From contig CM045737.1 of NCBI GenBank assembly GCA_024760905.1, forward strand, positions 11,939,726 to 12,003,725: a stretch of DNA of 64,000 nucleotides, in the 5' to 3' direction. The notes under the pieces are model-generated. The model was not told where the DNA came from, ran no database searches, and worked only from the letters and a program-made list of their open reading frames with translations. Positions 9,780 to 20,525 of the stretch are shown piece by piece; the first letter of the stretch is position 1; every line of letters begins with the position of its first letter. The DNA is from Plotosus lineatus. Its lineage: Eukaryota; Chordata; Actinopteri; Siluriformes; Plotosidae. The translations under genes and the position numbers were made by a program.

Positions 9780-9932
9780 AGATGGAGCCGGGTGACCTGC
9801 AGCCAGTTACAGGAGCTCTTCAGTTTATTTTTCTTTTTTTTCTCTTTTCTATTGTATATAGGCGTGTTTCTTTATCTTTTTTCAAATTTTCTTTTTCTTT
9901 CTTCAATCCTGCATCTGGAAAACATACTTTCA

Positions 9933-12898
9933 TGATGCTTTTGTTTTTCTGTGCACTTTTATTTTCACTTTTTGGATCGGCGTCAGGAAACTCATTCACC
10001 GACGGCTCTGAGCAACGCAGGTCTTACACACGTGAGACCCTCCTCGGCCTGCGCGCCCCCGCCCTCCTTCACGCGGAAAAGCCCGTTGTTCCTTTGGAAA
10101 TATGGAGGAAAAGGAGAGGCTGCAGAGGGGGACGAAAGATGCGGAGGACATGTGTTCCCTCTGTCATCATGGGAAATGTCCGCGCGATCGCCAACAAGAC
10201 GGAGAAGCTGGCGGCACTGACCCGGCAGCAGAGGCAGTACCGGGACTGCAGCCTCATGTGTTTCTCAGAGACGTGGCTGAATGAACTCACACCGGACTCT
10301 GTGGTTTCTCTTAACGGATTTACACTCGCGCGAGCAGATCGGAGTGTAACGGAGAGCGGTAAGAAGAAAGGAGGGGCGTGGCGGTCTATGTGAATGAACG
10401 ATGGTGCCACCCGGCAAACGTGCACGTGAAGGAGCAGCTGTGCATGCGGGACCTGGAGCTGCTCGCGGTAAGCGCGCGGCCATATTATCTACCGAGGCAG
10501 TTTTCACACGTGATTGTGTTTTGTGTGTACATTCCGCCCTCGGCTGATGCGGCGGCCGCGTGTGAGCGTCTACACAGCGCCGTTAATCAGACACAGACTC
10601 GTCACCCCCGCGCCATGATTCTGATCAGCGGGGACTTTAACCACGCCCCTCTCTCCGCCTCTCTTCCGACGTTCACGCAATACGTGAAGTGCGCCACAAG
10701 AGACAATAAAACACTGGACTTACTGTATGCAAATGTGAAGGATGCTTACAGCTCCTCCCCCCTCCCCCCACTAGGACGATCAGACCACAACCTGGTCTAC
10801 CTGCTCCCCCAATACACACCCAGGGTGCGAAAGGAACCTGCACAGAAGAGGTCTGTGAAAGTGTGGACCGAGGAGACCAACGAGAGGCTTAGGGACTGTT
10901 TCCAGACCACAGACTGGAGCATGCTCTGTGACTCCTTTGGTGATGACATCGACGGCCTCACACACTGCATCACTGACTACATGAACTTCTGCGTGGACAG
11001 CACTGTGCCAACACGGAGGGTACGGTGCTTCTCCAACAACCACCCATGGGTCACCCCTGAGCTCAAAGTCCTCCTGAACCAGAAAAAGAGGGCTTTCATC
11101 TCGGGGGACAGAGAGGAGCAGAAGAAGGTCCAGCGTGAGCTCCAGTGGAGGATCAGGAGGGCAAAGAAGGACTATGGGAAGAAGATGGAGGAGAAGCTGG
11201 CTCAGAACAACGTGCGGGACGTCTGGAGAGGACTAAAGACCATGTCTGGATTTGGGCAGAGTGTCAGAGGGACAGCTGATGGTGACCAGCGCTGGGCGGA
11301 TGAACTAAACTGCTACTTCAACAGGTTTGATTCTCCCCTCCCCTCTGCACCCCTCCCGTTCCCCTCCCCTTTTTACACGTCTCCAGACCAGCTGACACCT
11401 CCCCCCTCCCCAGGCCAACTTCACTTGACTGCTACAGCCCGACAGACACATCCCCCTCCCTCTGCAGCCCACCCCAGCCCCCCTTCTCCCTCACATCAGA
11501 CCAGGTGAGGAGACAGCTGAGGCGACTAAATCAGAGGAAATCTGAAGGGCCTGATGGCATCAGTCCCAGGCTGCTGAGGACCTGCGCAGACCAGCTCTGT
11601 GTGGCACTATGCTACCTGTACAACCTGAGCCTCAGCCTGGAGAAGGTTCCCGTCCTATGGAAGACCTCCTGTGTGGTTCCGGTTCCCAAAACAGCACAAG
11701 CGAAGGAACCAGCCCACTACAGACCTGTCGCCCTGACCTCCCACCTCATTAAGACCATGGAAAGGCTCCTCCTTGAACACCTCCGCTCTATGGTGAGCCC
11801 CACCCTAGACCCGCTGCAGTTTGCCTACAGGCCCAACATCGGAGTAGAAGACGCCGTCATCTACCTTCTGCAGCGGGCACTCACCCACCTGGAGATCGCC
11901 GGCAGCGCTGTGAGGGTCATGTTCTTTGACTTCTCCAGCGCCTTCAACACCATCAGGCCAGCGCGCCTGCGGGGGAAGCTGGAGGACGTGGGAGTGGACG
12001 GGCATCTTGCTGCCTGGATTATTGACTACCTTACTAACCGTCCACAGTACGTGCGGCTGCGCGGCTGTAAGTCAAAGGTGGTAGTTTGTAGCACGGGGGC
12101 ACCGCAGGGCACCGTCCTCTCACCCTTCCTTTTTAACATCTATACCTCGGACTTCATATATAACACAAACAGCTGCCACCTCCAGAAGTTCTCGGACGAC
12201 TCCGCCATCGTGGGCCGTGTGTCAGAGGGGAACGAGCTGGAGTACCGGTCGGTCATCGTTGACTTCGTGGACTGGTGTGAGCGCAACCACCTGTGCTTGA
12301 ACACTAGGAAGACAAAGGAGATGGTGGTCGACTTCAGGAGAAGCACTAAAACACACACACACACACACACACACACTTACTAGTGAACATCCAGGGACAG
12401 GACATTGAGACAGTGGACAGTTTCAAGTACCTGGGTGTTCACCTTAACAATAAACTGGACTGGTCCCACAACACCAACGCCCTGTACAAGAAGGGCCAGA
12501 GTCGCCTCCACCTTCTGAGGAGACTCAGGTCCTTCGGCATATGCAGACCTCTGCTCAGGACTTTTTATGACTCTGTGGTAGCCTCTGCAATCCTCTACGC
12601 TGCCATCTGCTGGGCCCCGGGCAGCACAGAGCGGGACAGGAAGAGACTGAACAAGCTGGTCAGGAGGGCCAGCTCTGTCCTCGGCTGCCCACTGGACTCT
12701 GTGGAGGAGGTGAGTGAGAGGAGGATGGTAGCAAAGCTCACATCCATCCTGTTCAACAGCTCTCACCCACTGCACCAGACTGTAGAGAAGCCGAGTAGCT
12801 CCTTCAGTGGACGACTGAGACATCCTCAGTGCAGGAAGGAGCGCTACCGCAGGTCGTTCATTCCCACCGCTGTCAGACTGTACAACGCCACTTTGTAA
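9933..12898 (+). pseudogene. Rex1 ORF2 (endonuclease plus reverse transcriptase), frameshifted
   Basis: The endonuclease starts near 10168 (GNVRAIANKTEKLAAL) and shows CFSETWLNE, ISGDFNHAPL and GRSDHNLVYL. The RT shows EGPDGISPRLL, HYRPVALTS, FFDFSSAFNTIRP (motif A), GAPQGTVLSPFLFNIY, KFSDDSAIVG (motif C) and FKYLGVHLNN, and ends at TAA 12896-12898. All catalytic Asp are kept. At least three breaks occur: near 10378 in a G run, near 11490, and at an (AC)n expansion at 12350-12376 that ends the frame with HTHTHT and a stop. The copy is young by its intact motifs but not able to make the protein in one piece. Confidence 0.88.
12350..12376. repeat. (AC)n inside the Rex1 reading frame
   Basis: About 13 AC units lie between the RT motif-D region and the thumb region, changing the reading frame. 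Confidence 0.95.
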
Positions 12899-13243
12899 CT
12901 GTCTGTGAAAATACCGGTTATGTGCAATAAAAACCCCGTGCACTTTAATCAACCACATCTACCCCACTGTGAACCATATCAACCCATCTACTCTGCCCTC
13001 AGATACATTTACACTTTAATATAGGCCAGTCTATAAAGTTGCTCCATTCTTTTCTTTTATTGTTTATTAATTTATACTATTTATGTATCTATTTATTTAT
13101 TTACTTATATAATATATATGTATGTGTGTATGTTTGTACTTGTATCTATTTTTGCACCCCCTACTGATAGTACCTCAAGAGCCTGTAACAGTGAATTTCT
13201 CCATTGTGAGATTAATAAAGCTGTATCTTACCTTATCTTATCT

Positions 13244-14640
13244 TATGTGGACTGGATGAGCTCTGTCAGTTTCTGCATCAAGTCTGGTCCTCCTGCTTTG
13301 TATATCTCTGCAGGAATTGTGTCTGATCCTGGTGCTTTGCCACAGGAAAGTTGCTTGACGGCCTTTCTGACTTCTTTTTCTGTGGGGAGATTGCCAAGGC
13401 CCCTGTAGGTCTCCATTTGAGGTAGGCGGGCGATGGCCTCAATGTTGATCATGGCAGGGTGGTTCAGGACCTGGTTGAAGTATTCAGGCCACTTTTCTAG
13501 AATTTGTTTTTTCTCGGTCAGCAGTTGCATCCCGTCTGCAGTGAGGAGGCGGGAGGGATAGTGGACTGAGGTTCATGCACAGCCTTCAAGGTGCCATAGA
13601 AATGCTTGGTGTCATGACTGTCCGCATAGCCTTGTATTTATCAGCCTTTTGCTGTACCACAAGTCCTACATATAATGGAGTATCTTTTGTACTTTGCTTT
13701 TTGCGCCGGCGAAGGTGTTTCTTCACTCGTGACGAGGGGTCATTCTGGTGTACTCTGAACAGCTGGTGTTTCTCTGACAGGAGTGCCTGTATCTTCTTGT
13801 CATTATCATCGAACCAATCCTGGTGTTTGCGGGTTGCTGGTCCAAGGTGTTCAAAGGCTGTGGAGTATACCACATCTCAGAATGCTGCCCACTGTTTCTC
13901 TGTGCTGTCCCGATAATTGTGGAGTGGATGTTGTAACCTGTTGTTAGGTTTCTGGCGAATTCTTGTGCAATGTTGCTGTCTTTCAGCTTGGAGACATTCA
14001 GCCTCTTTGCAGTCTTCTGGCCTTGGAGTCTTCTCATGGGCAGGATGCAAAGTTTGCACTTGGACACTATGACTCGATCAGTCCAGCAGTCAGCACCACA
14101 CATGATCCTTGTCACTCTCACGTCCTGTACGTCCCTCTTCCTGGTAATGGCATAGTCAATAAGATGCCAATGCCTGGAGCGTAGGTGCATCCAAGATGTC
14201 TTGTTACAGGTGGAGAGGCGGGACAGTGTGTTGGTGAGGAAGAGGTCATGGGTGGCATACAACTTGAGGAGCAAGAGGCCATTGCTGTTGCACTTTCCAG
14301 TGCCGTGCCTTTCAATGATCCCTTTCCAGGTTTGGTGATCTCTCCCCACTCTGGCATTGAAGTCCCCGAGAATAAAAAGCTTCTCAGACTGTTGTACTGC
14401 TGCAATGAGGGCATCTAGTTCTTCATAGAACTTGTCCTTGATGTCTTCTGAGTTAGTCATCGTTGGAGCATATGCACTGATCAGCGTTACACTTTTCTTG
14501 TTTCCAAGTGGAACCTGAAGTGACATCAGTCTATCATTGATACCTTCTGGGAGTTTCATTAGTTTACGGGCAATGTGGGATCTGATGGCAAATCCAATAC
14601 CTGCCTCTTGCCGTTCAGTGCTGCTGCGTCTGCTCCAAAA
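13244..14640 (-). pseudogene. LINE-C copy 1: endonuclease and linker
   Basis: On the minus strand: AGIGFAIRSHIARKL, LISAYAPTMTNSE, ILGDFNARVGRDH, HWHLIDYAITRKRDVQDVRV and CGADCWTDRVIVSK, where the usual endonuclease SDH/TDH motif reads TDR. The linker and the start of the RT follow (LTEKKQILEKWPEYF, SCGKAPGSDTIPAEIYKAGG). Frameshifts occur near 13900. The 5' end is lost in TA repeats at 14640. Confidence 0.82.
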
Positions 14641-14683
14641 AATATATATATATATCCGCCACCATGCTCTGTGAGCTGACCCT

Positions 14684-14769
<86 letters not shown>
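14641..14769. repeat. (TA)n tracts
   Basis: A short tract (14643-14655) and a long tract of about 40 TA units (14688-14769) lie around a small non-repeat spacer. Confidence 0.95.
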
Positions 14770-14770
<1 letters not shown>

Positions 14771-14785
14771 TAAGAATATATTTTG

Positions 14786-14832
14786 CATTCGCTGTGGCGA
14801 CCTCTGATAAAGGGAAAATACCGAAATGAAAT
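14786..14832 (+). mobile_element. RTE/tail-B 3' end remnant
   Basis: gcattcgctgtggcgacctc and gggaaaataccgaaatgaaa match the last 45 bp of tail B and LINE-B. Nothing else of the element remains. Confidence 0.5.
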
Positions 14833-15439
14833 ATCATATTTTGAGATATAGTGTATTAAAATGATCAGTTTTATGATTTTTAGCATGAACAGTAAGAAAA
14901 ATGTCCATTTGGGTATGTGTGAGTTTGTTTTTGTTTTTTTTTTCCATTTCTTTTTTTTTTTTTCATTTTAAACAAATTCCTACCATATATTCATTAAAAT
15001 TTGCCTTCAATGAGGGAATACATGACCAATTTTTAACATATCCCAAACTTCTATAAATCATCAATCTATATTGTGTGATGTTCCAAAATTCCTCTGCCAC
15101 ATCGGGCATCAAAACCAAGCTTATAATTTCTGCAAGCCCATTACCCCCCACCCTCCTCCTGATCTTTTCTTCAGTAATTTTAGTTGTATCCAATTCCCAC
15201 CTGTGAAGTGTTGAGTCCGTGTCACATACGGCTACTGACAATCAGGAAAGGGAAAAAGCATGCACTTACTCCCTCTGTGATATTCAATTCTGCCACCTGC
15301 TTCTTTATAAACTCAGAGGAAAAGCACAATCTGCCCCTTTTGTACAAATAAGCTCACAGACACCCATTGGATTGGCTATTGACTGCTGTGAGTGACAGGA
15401 AAGTGCATACCCCACCTCCAACATAAGAGCTTAACCAAT
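14833..15439. other. unassigned sequence
   Basis: T-rich at 14930-14965. The minus strand is open at 14963-15241, but the product shows no domain I know, so I do not call a gene. Confidence 0.4.
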
Positions 15440-15800
15440 TACAGTGGTACCTCACTTTACGAAAGTCTCACCAAACAAAAAATTCAGGTTATGAAACGCA
15501 TTTTCCTAAAATTTTTGTCTCTGGATACAACACAAGTTCACGTTACGAAAGCGGCATGTTAAAAATTCAAACACGCCATTCAAACAATGCGTGAGTTGCT
15601 TTCCCATTGGTTGTCTCCCATCACCCCACCCCGCTGGCCTCCCATTGGCTAGGAGGGAGCTGAATCTCCATAATACCGTACTGTACCCATAATGCTTTTC
15701 GTGTGCCTTCGACCCATTGTTCGACACATGCGTGAAGGAGAAATGTACTGTTGGTTCAGGAGTTTCGTGAGGTTTTTTTGAGTGTGCTTATTGCAGCATT

Positions 15801-18788
15801 CTTCTTCTTCTTATTTTCCTTTCGGCTGTTCCCTTCAGGGCAATATCACAGCAAATGATCTGCTTCCATCTCACCCTATCCTCTGCATCTTCTACTCTTA
15901 CTCCAATGACCTTCATGTCCTCCTTCACCACATCCATTAATCTTCTCTTTGGTCTTCCTCTGGGCCTTATGCCTGGTAGTTCCAACCTCAGCATCCTACT
16001 ACCAATATATTCACTATCTCTTCTCTGTACATGTCCAAACCATCTCAATCAACCCTCTCTGACTCCAAAACATCTTAGATGTGCTGTGCCTCTGATGTGC
16101 TCATTCCTGAACCTATCCATCCTCATTACTCCCAAAGATAACCTCAACATTTTCCTCTCTGCTACTTCCAGCTCTGCCTCCTGTCATTTCCCCAGTGCCA
16201 CTGTTTCTGAACCATACAACATCGCTGGCCTCGTTACTGTCTTGTACAATTTTCCCTTCAATCTTGCCGATACTTTCCTATCACACATCACACCGGACAC
16301 TTTTCTCCATCCATTCTAACCTGCCTGCACACGCTTCTTCACCTCTTTTCCACACTCTCCATTGCTCTGGATTGTTGAACCTAAGTACTTGAAATCCTCC
16401 ACCTTCTTTATCTCTGCCACCTGTAACCTCACCATTCCTCTTGGGTCCTTCTCTTTCACGCACACGTATTCTGTCTTACTGAGGATAACCTTTATTTCTC
16501 TCCTTTCCAGGGCATATTTCCACCTCTCTAGGTTTTCCTGCACTTGTTCTCTGCTCTCACTGCAGATCACAATTTCATATGCAAATATCATAGTCCATGA
16601 AGATTCTTGTCTAACCTCGTCTGTCAGCCTGTCCATCATCATAGCAAACAAGAAGAGGCTGAGAGCTGACCCTTGATGCAGTCCCACCGCCACCTTGAAC
16701 TCGTCTGTCACACCGACAGCAAACCGCACCACTGTCTTACATCTCTCATACATGTCCTGCACCACTCTAACATACTTCTCTGCCACTCCAGACGTCCTCA
16801 TAAAATACCACAGTTCTTCTCTTGGCACCCTGTCATACGTTTTCTCCAGATCCAACCAAAGGCACAATGCATCTCCTTCTGACCTTCTCTGTACTTCTCT
16901 ATTAACAACCTCAAAGCAAACACTGCATCTGTGGTGCTTTCTTGGCATGAAACCAAACTGTTGTTCAAAAATGCTGACCTCTGCCCTTAGTCTAGCTTCC
17001 ACTATTCGCTCCCATAACTTCATCGTATGGCACATCAACTTTATCCCTCTGTAGTTGCCACAACTCTGCATGTCTCCCTTGTTCTTAAAAATGGACACCA
17101 TCACACTTCTCCTCCATTCCTCTGGCATCCTCTCACTCTCTAAGACCTTGTTGAATACTCTTGTCAGGAAATCTACTGCTCCCTGCCCTAGACACCTCCA
17201 TACCTCCACCGGTGTGTCATCAGGACCAGCGGCCTTTCCACTCTCCCTTACTAATCTTTGCTACTTCCTGGTCCTCCCCTTCTATTTTTTTTCTCTATCA
17301 TTTTCCTCATTCATCAGCTCTTCAAAATATTCCTTCCATCTTTCCAGCACACTTCTGTCATCAGTCAATACATTTCCCTCTGTGTCCTTTATCACTCTAA
17401 CTTGCTGCATGTCTTTCCCATCTCTATTTTTCTGCTGTGCCAAACTGTATAAATCATTTGCCCCCCTCCTTACTGTCCAACCTATCATACAAGTCATCAT
17501 ATGTCATCATAAGTCGCCCACTGTTTGGCCTTTGACACTGCTACCTTTGCCTTATGCTGTGTCTCCCTGTACTCCTGTTTACTCTCTTCGGCCCTCTCTG
17601 CGTCCCACTTCTTCTTAGCGAACCTCTTCTTTTGTACACACTCCTGCACTTCCTCATTCCACCACCAAGTCTCCTTATCTACTTTCCTTCCAGATGACAC
17701 ACCAAGTACTCTCCTACCTATCTCCCTGATCACATTGGCTGTGGTTGTCCAGTCATCTGGAAGCACTTCCTGACCACTCAAAGCCTGTTTCAACTCCTCC
17801 TTGAAGACAACCCGACACTCTTCCTTTTTCAGCTTCCACCACTTTGTCTTTTGCTCTGCCTTTGCCTTTTCACCTTCCTCACCATCAGCGTCGTCCTGCA
17901 CACCACCATCCTATGCTGTTTGGCAACACTCTCACCCACTACTACTTTGCAGTCACTGACTTCCTTCAAATTACATCGCCTACACAAGATATAGTCTACC
18001 TGTGTGCTCCTACCTCCACTTTTATAAGTCACCCTATGCTTCTGTTTCTTCTGGAAGAAAGTATTCACCACAGCCATTTCCATCCTTTTTGCAAAATCAA
18101 TCAACATCTGTCCTTCTGTGTTCCTGTCCTGGACACCAAACCTGCCCATCACTTCCTCGCCCCCTCTGTTGCCTGCACCAACATGTCCATTGAAGTCTGC
18201 ACCAATGACCACTCTTTCACCTCTGGGGGTTCTTTGCATTACTTCATCTAACTCACTCCAGAATCTCTCCTTCTCTTCTAGCTCACATCCTGCTTGTGGG
18301 GCATAATCACTAACAACATTGAACATCACACCTTCAATTTCTAACTTGAGATACATCACTCTGTTTGACACTCTTTTCACTTCTCGAACATTCCTGACAA
18401 ACCCCTCCTTCAAGATGACTCCTACTCCATTTCTCTTCCCATCCACACCATGAAAAAACAGCTTAAACCATGCTCCTAAGCTTCTAGCCTTGCTACCTTT
18501 CCACCTGGTCTCCTGAACACACAGTATGTCCTCCTTCCTCCTCTGCATCATGTCAGCCAGCTCTCTAGCTTTTTCTTTCATAGTTCCAACATTCAAAATC
18601 CATACTCTCAGTCCTAGACTCGACCGATCCGGTATGAATTTCATTTTGATCATTTGCATGAGACTTTTGGCAGAAGTTTTACGCCGGATGCCCTTTCTGT
18701 CGCAACCCTCTGCATTTATCCAGGCTTGGGACCGGCATGAGGGTGAACACTGGCTTGTGCCCCCCCCCCCCCACCTCATGACTGCATT
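15801..18788 (-). mobile_element. LINE-B copy 1: RTE-type LINE, complete length with 14-bp TSD
   Basis: The 2.99-kb minus-strand element is flanked by CTTATTGCAGCATT at 15787-15800 and 18789-18802. The 3' end at 15801-15835 reads (minus strand) gggaacagccgaaaggaaaa plus a (GAA)n tail. The 5' end lies at about 18786. The target lies inside Tigger-A, so this is the later insertion. Confidence 0.95.
15838..18779 (-). pseudogene. LINE-B copy 1 ORF: endonuclease and reverse transcriptase, dead
   Basis: The endonuclease (17829-18779) shows LCVQETRWKGSKA, GVILKEGFVRN, YAPQAGCELEEKERFW, VIGADFNGHVGAG and STQVDYILCRR, all typical of the RTE clade. The linker is at 17282-17901. The RT (16316-17209) shows SCGNYRGIKLM, FGFMPRKHHR, LDLEKTYDRVPREELW and ALSLFLFAMMMDRL. 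Where RTEs have the FADD box this copy has FAYE, so both catalytic Asp of motif C are gone. The C-terminal MRWFGHVQRRDSEYIGSRML is at about 15990-16048. Several frameshifts separate the parts. Confidence 0.92.
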
Positions 18789-18869
18789 CTTATTGCAGCA
18801 TTATTTTTCATTATTAATCATGAGCCCCAAGAAAGTGATAAAAAAAATATGAAAGTGGGATTCGGGTGA

Positions 18870-19110
18870 GTGAAATCGCAAAAAGGAGTATGGCCAAAAC
18901 CCCTCTACAATCTGGACAATATTGAAGCAGAAGGAGACCTTAAAAGCGGAGATACAGTGATGGAGGCGATTACCTCAGAAAAAGCAACCACCATATTTAA
19001 GGATCTCGTGAAGGAGGGTGGGAGTGGGAGTGAGGGTTCTTCAGACCAGCAACCCCTGGACTGTAAAGCATCGCATGGGTGGTTTGAGAGATTTAAAAAA
19101 AAGGTACAAA
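18870..19110 (+). pseudogene. Tigger-A transposase fragment (CENP-B-type HTH region)
   Basis: The frame reads YNLDNIEAEGDLKSGDTVME, EKATTIFKDLVKE and ASHGWFERFKKK. Pogo/Tigger transposases and CENP-B share this second helix-turn-helix ending in a GWF-x-R/NFK motif. The DDE catalytic domain is absent, so the element is non-autonomous. Confidence 0.75.
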
Positions 19111-19309
19111 AAAATTATTTTACTTTTAACACATATTTCATACAAAATTGGTGTACTTTTATCATTTTTAAAGGGTGTATCGGGTAGTATTGTGAGCTTT
19201 GGAACGAATCACGCGTTTTACATGTAAAATGCGGTTCAACTTACGAAAAATGCAGGTTACGAAAAAGGCGATGGAATGGATGAATTTCGTAAAGTGAGGT
19301 ACCACTGTA

Positions 19310-19495
19310 TCTCCTGTGGACTCCCTGTCATAGATGCCTGTGGCATTAACCTGGATTCAAACTTGTTTGATTTTTTTTTTTTTTTTTTTAACAAAGGTAC
19401 ACAATCAGCCAATACTCATCTAACTCATCCAATGCTTAAAGTGAAATGAAAGGCAAGCCTTCCAAAACAAGTCATAAAAACAAGAGTCGAGAGAT
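19310..19495. other. unassigned, T-rich
   Basis: An 18-T run lies at 19373-19390. Nothing else was recognised. Confidence 0.4.
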
Positions 19496-19760
19496 ATTAA
19501 ACTGGCTCTCAAGTGGTGCATCGACAAGATGTGCGACTATTTACCTGGAGATCACAAGTTTGAATCTGGTTTAATTCCACAGCCGACTGTGCTCAGGAGT
19601 CCATGGGAATTAATTGGCCAAGCTCTCATCAGAGGGATGGCATACGCTCACTTCCCTGTCTATTGCCAACCAATAATGGATATCTGTAAGTTCATTTGTA
19701 CAAGGGGGGGTGGATAGTGCTTTCCCTCTGAGTGTGTTACCCCCCCCAAAAAAAAAAACA
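19496..19760 (+). mobile_element. old tRNA-derived SINE, third type
   Basis: ctctcaagtggtgcatcgac (A-box-like) and cacaagtttgaatctggttt (B-box-like) are spaced as in a tRNA. The body attggccaagctctcatcag and gggatggcatacgctcactt recalls a SINE I remember from other percomorph fish. It is diverged, ends in a C run and an A-rich tail, and family assignment was not possible. Confidence 0.5.
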
Positions 19761-20189
19761 AAAAACAAACAAAAAAAAAAGCATGTGCCACAATTCAAAA
19801 AGAGCCTGTTGGCTGGCATTGCATGAACATGCTTTCACCACCACCCACCAGAGACCATGTATCCATATGCAAAGTCATACATCATTGACCATTCCAATCT
19901 TCATGTTTAAAAAAATAAATACATTGACACTGCAATTGGTTTGGGAGTGGAGGTCAGATTTATACCAATTTTCAAATGTAAGCAAAGTTCCTACATGATG
20001 TGTTTGTGTAATAAGCAATATACTGGAGGAGTAATTACCAAGAAGATGGACGGGCACATTGATATGTTTCAGTTTACGCTGATCTGAGAAGAGAATGTTA
20101 CAAACCATGAGTTGAAATGTCAGTTGTTCCTTTCACACTGTCATCAATCTCAGTGTTGCTGATAGAAAATTATATTCCATTTGAGATTT
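19761..20189. other. unassigned sequence
   Basis: No feature seen beyond A-rich runs at 19749-19781. Confidence 0.4.
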
Positions 20190-20525
20190 GGGCCTGGCCT
20201 GGTGGTAAAGGTGCTGGATCACTGATCCCAAGGTTGGGGGTTCAAGCCCCACTCTCATCAGGTTGTCACTATCCCCCCAGTGCAGACAACTGGGTTATCA
20301 AAGACCGGCCATGTCTCTCACTGTCTATGGTGGGAGGTCCATGTAAAAGAACCATTGCTGACTTTCGAAAAGAGTAGCATAGCCGTCAGCGTGTTTCTGC
20401 CCTGCAATGGCCTGGCGAGCCATACAGAGTGTACTCTGTCCTTGCCCGGAGTCAGCTGAGATGGGCGCCAGCCTTCCCATGAACCTAATTGGGATTAAGT
20501 GGTTCAGAAAATGAATGAATAGATG
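20190..20525 (+). mobile_element. SINE-1, tail A
   Basis: Head with A-box-like TGGCCTGGTGG and B-box-like GGTTCAAGCCC, complete body, and tail A ending gattaagtggttcagaaaat plus GAAT. Confidence 0.9.

Larger units (their letters stand above)
9780..13243 (+). mobile_element. Rex1-type LINE, nearly full length, antisense inside LINE-C
   Basis: This 3.46-kb non-LTR element carries an apurinic endonuclease and a reverse transcriptase, and ends with a short 3' UTR and a (CTTAT)n tail at 13222-13243. Assignment to Rex1/Babar rests on the RT order and on ttctccagcgccttcaacacc at 11936-11956, which is one base off the published Rex1 PCR primer as I remember it. The RT runs about 600 bp from there to the expected second primer site. 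The insertion separates two halves of LINE-C, which rejoin in frame (...LTELIQST / WSEGKVPEQ...). Confidence 0.88.
15442..19307 (+). mobile_element. Tigger-A (pogo-like) DNA transposon, split by LINE-B
   Basis: The ends are CAGTGGTACCTCACTTTACG and its inverse at 19288-19307, with TA on both sides (15440-15441, 19308-19309). Without the LINE-B insertion and its duplicated target the element is about 0.86 kb. A second copy lies at 53329-54157. TA duplications and this type of terminal repeat are typical of the pogo/Tigger branch of Tc1/mariner. The interior keeps a transposase piece (18870-19110). Confidence 0.92.

Noticed and set aside
9725..10393. 222-codon plus-strand frame as a separate ORF1 or membrane protein
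   Set aside because: The hydrophobic start is T-rich leader sequence. The C-terminal part is the Rex1 endonuclease start (GNVRAIANK, CFSETWLNE).
14963..15241. 92-codon minus-strand frame as a gene
   Set aside because: No recognisable domain, no neighbouring exons, and a length expected by chance in this composition.
15855..18251. series of plus-strand frames rich in Ser/Leu (154, 119, 187 and 135 codons)
   Set aside because: They are antisense shadows of the LINE-B coding strand.
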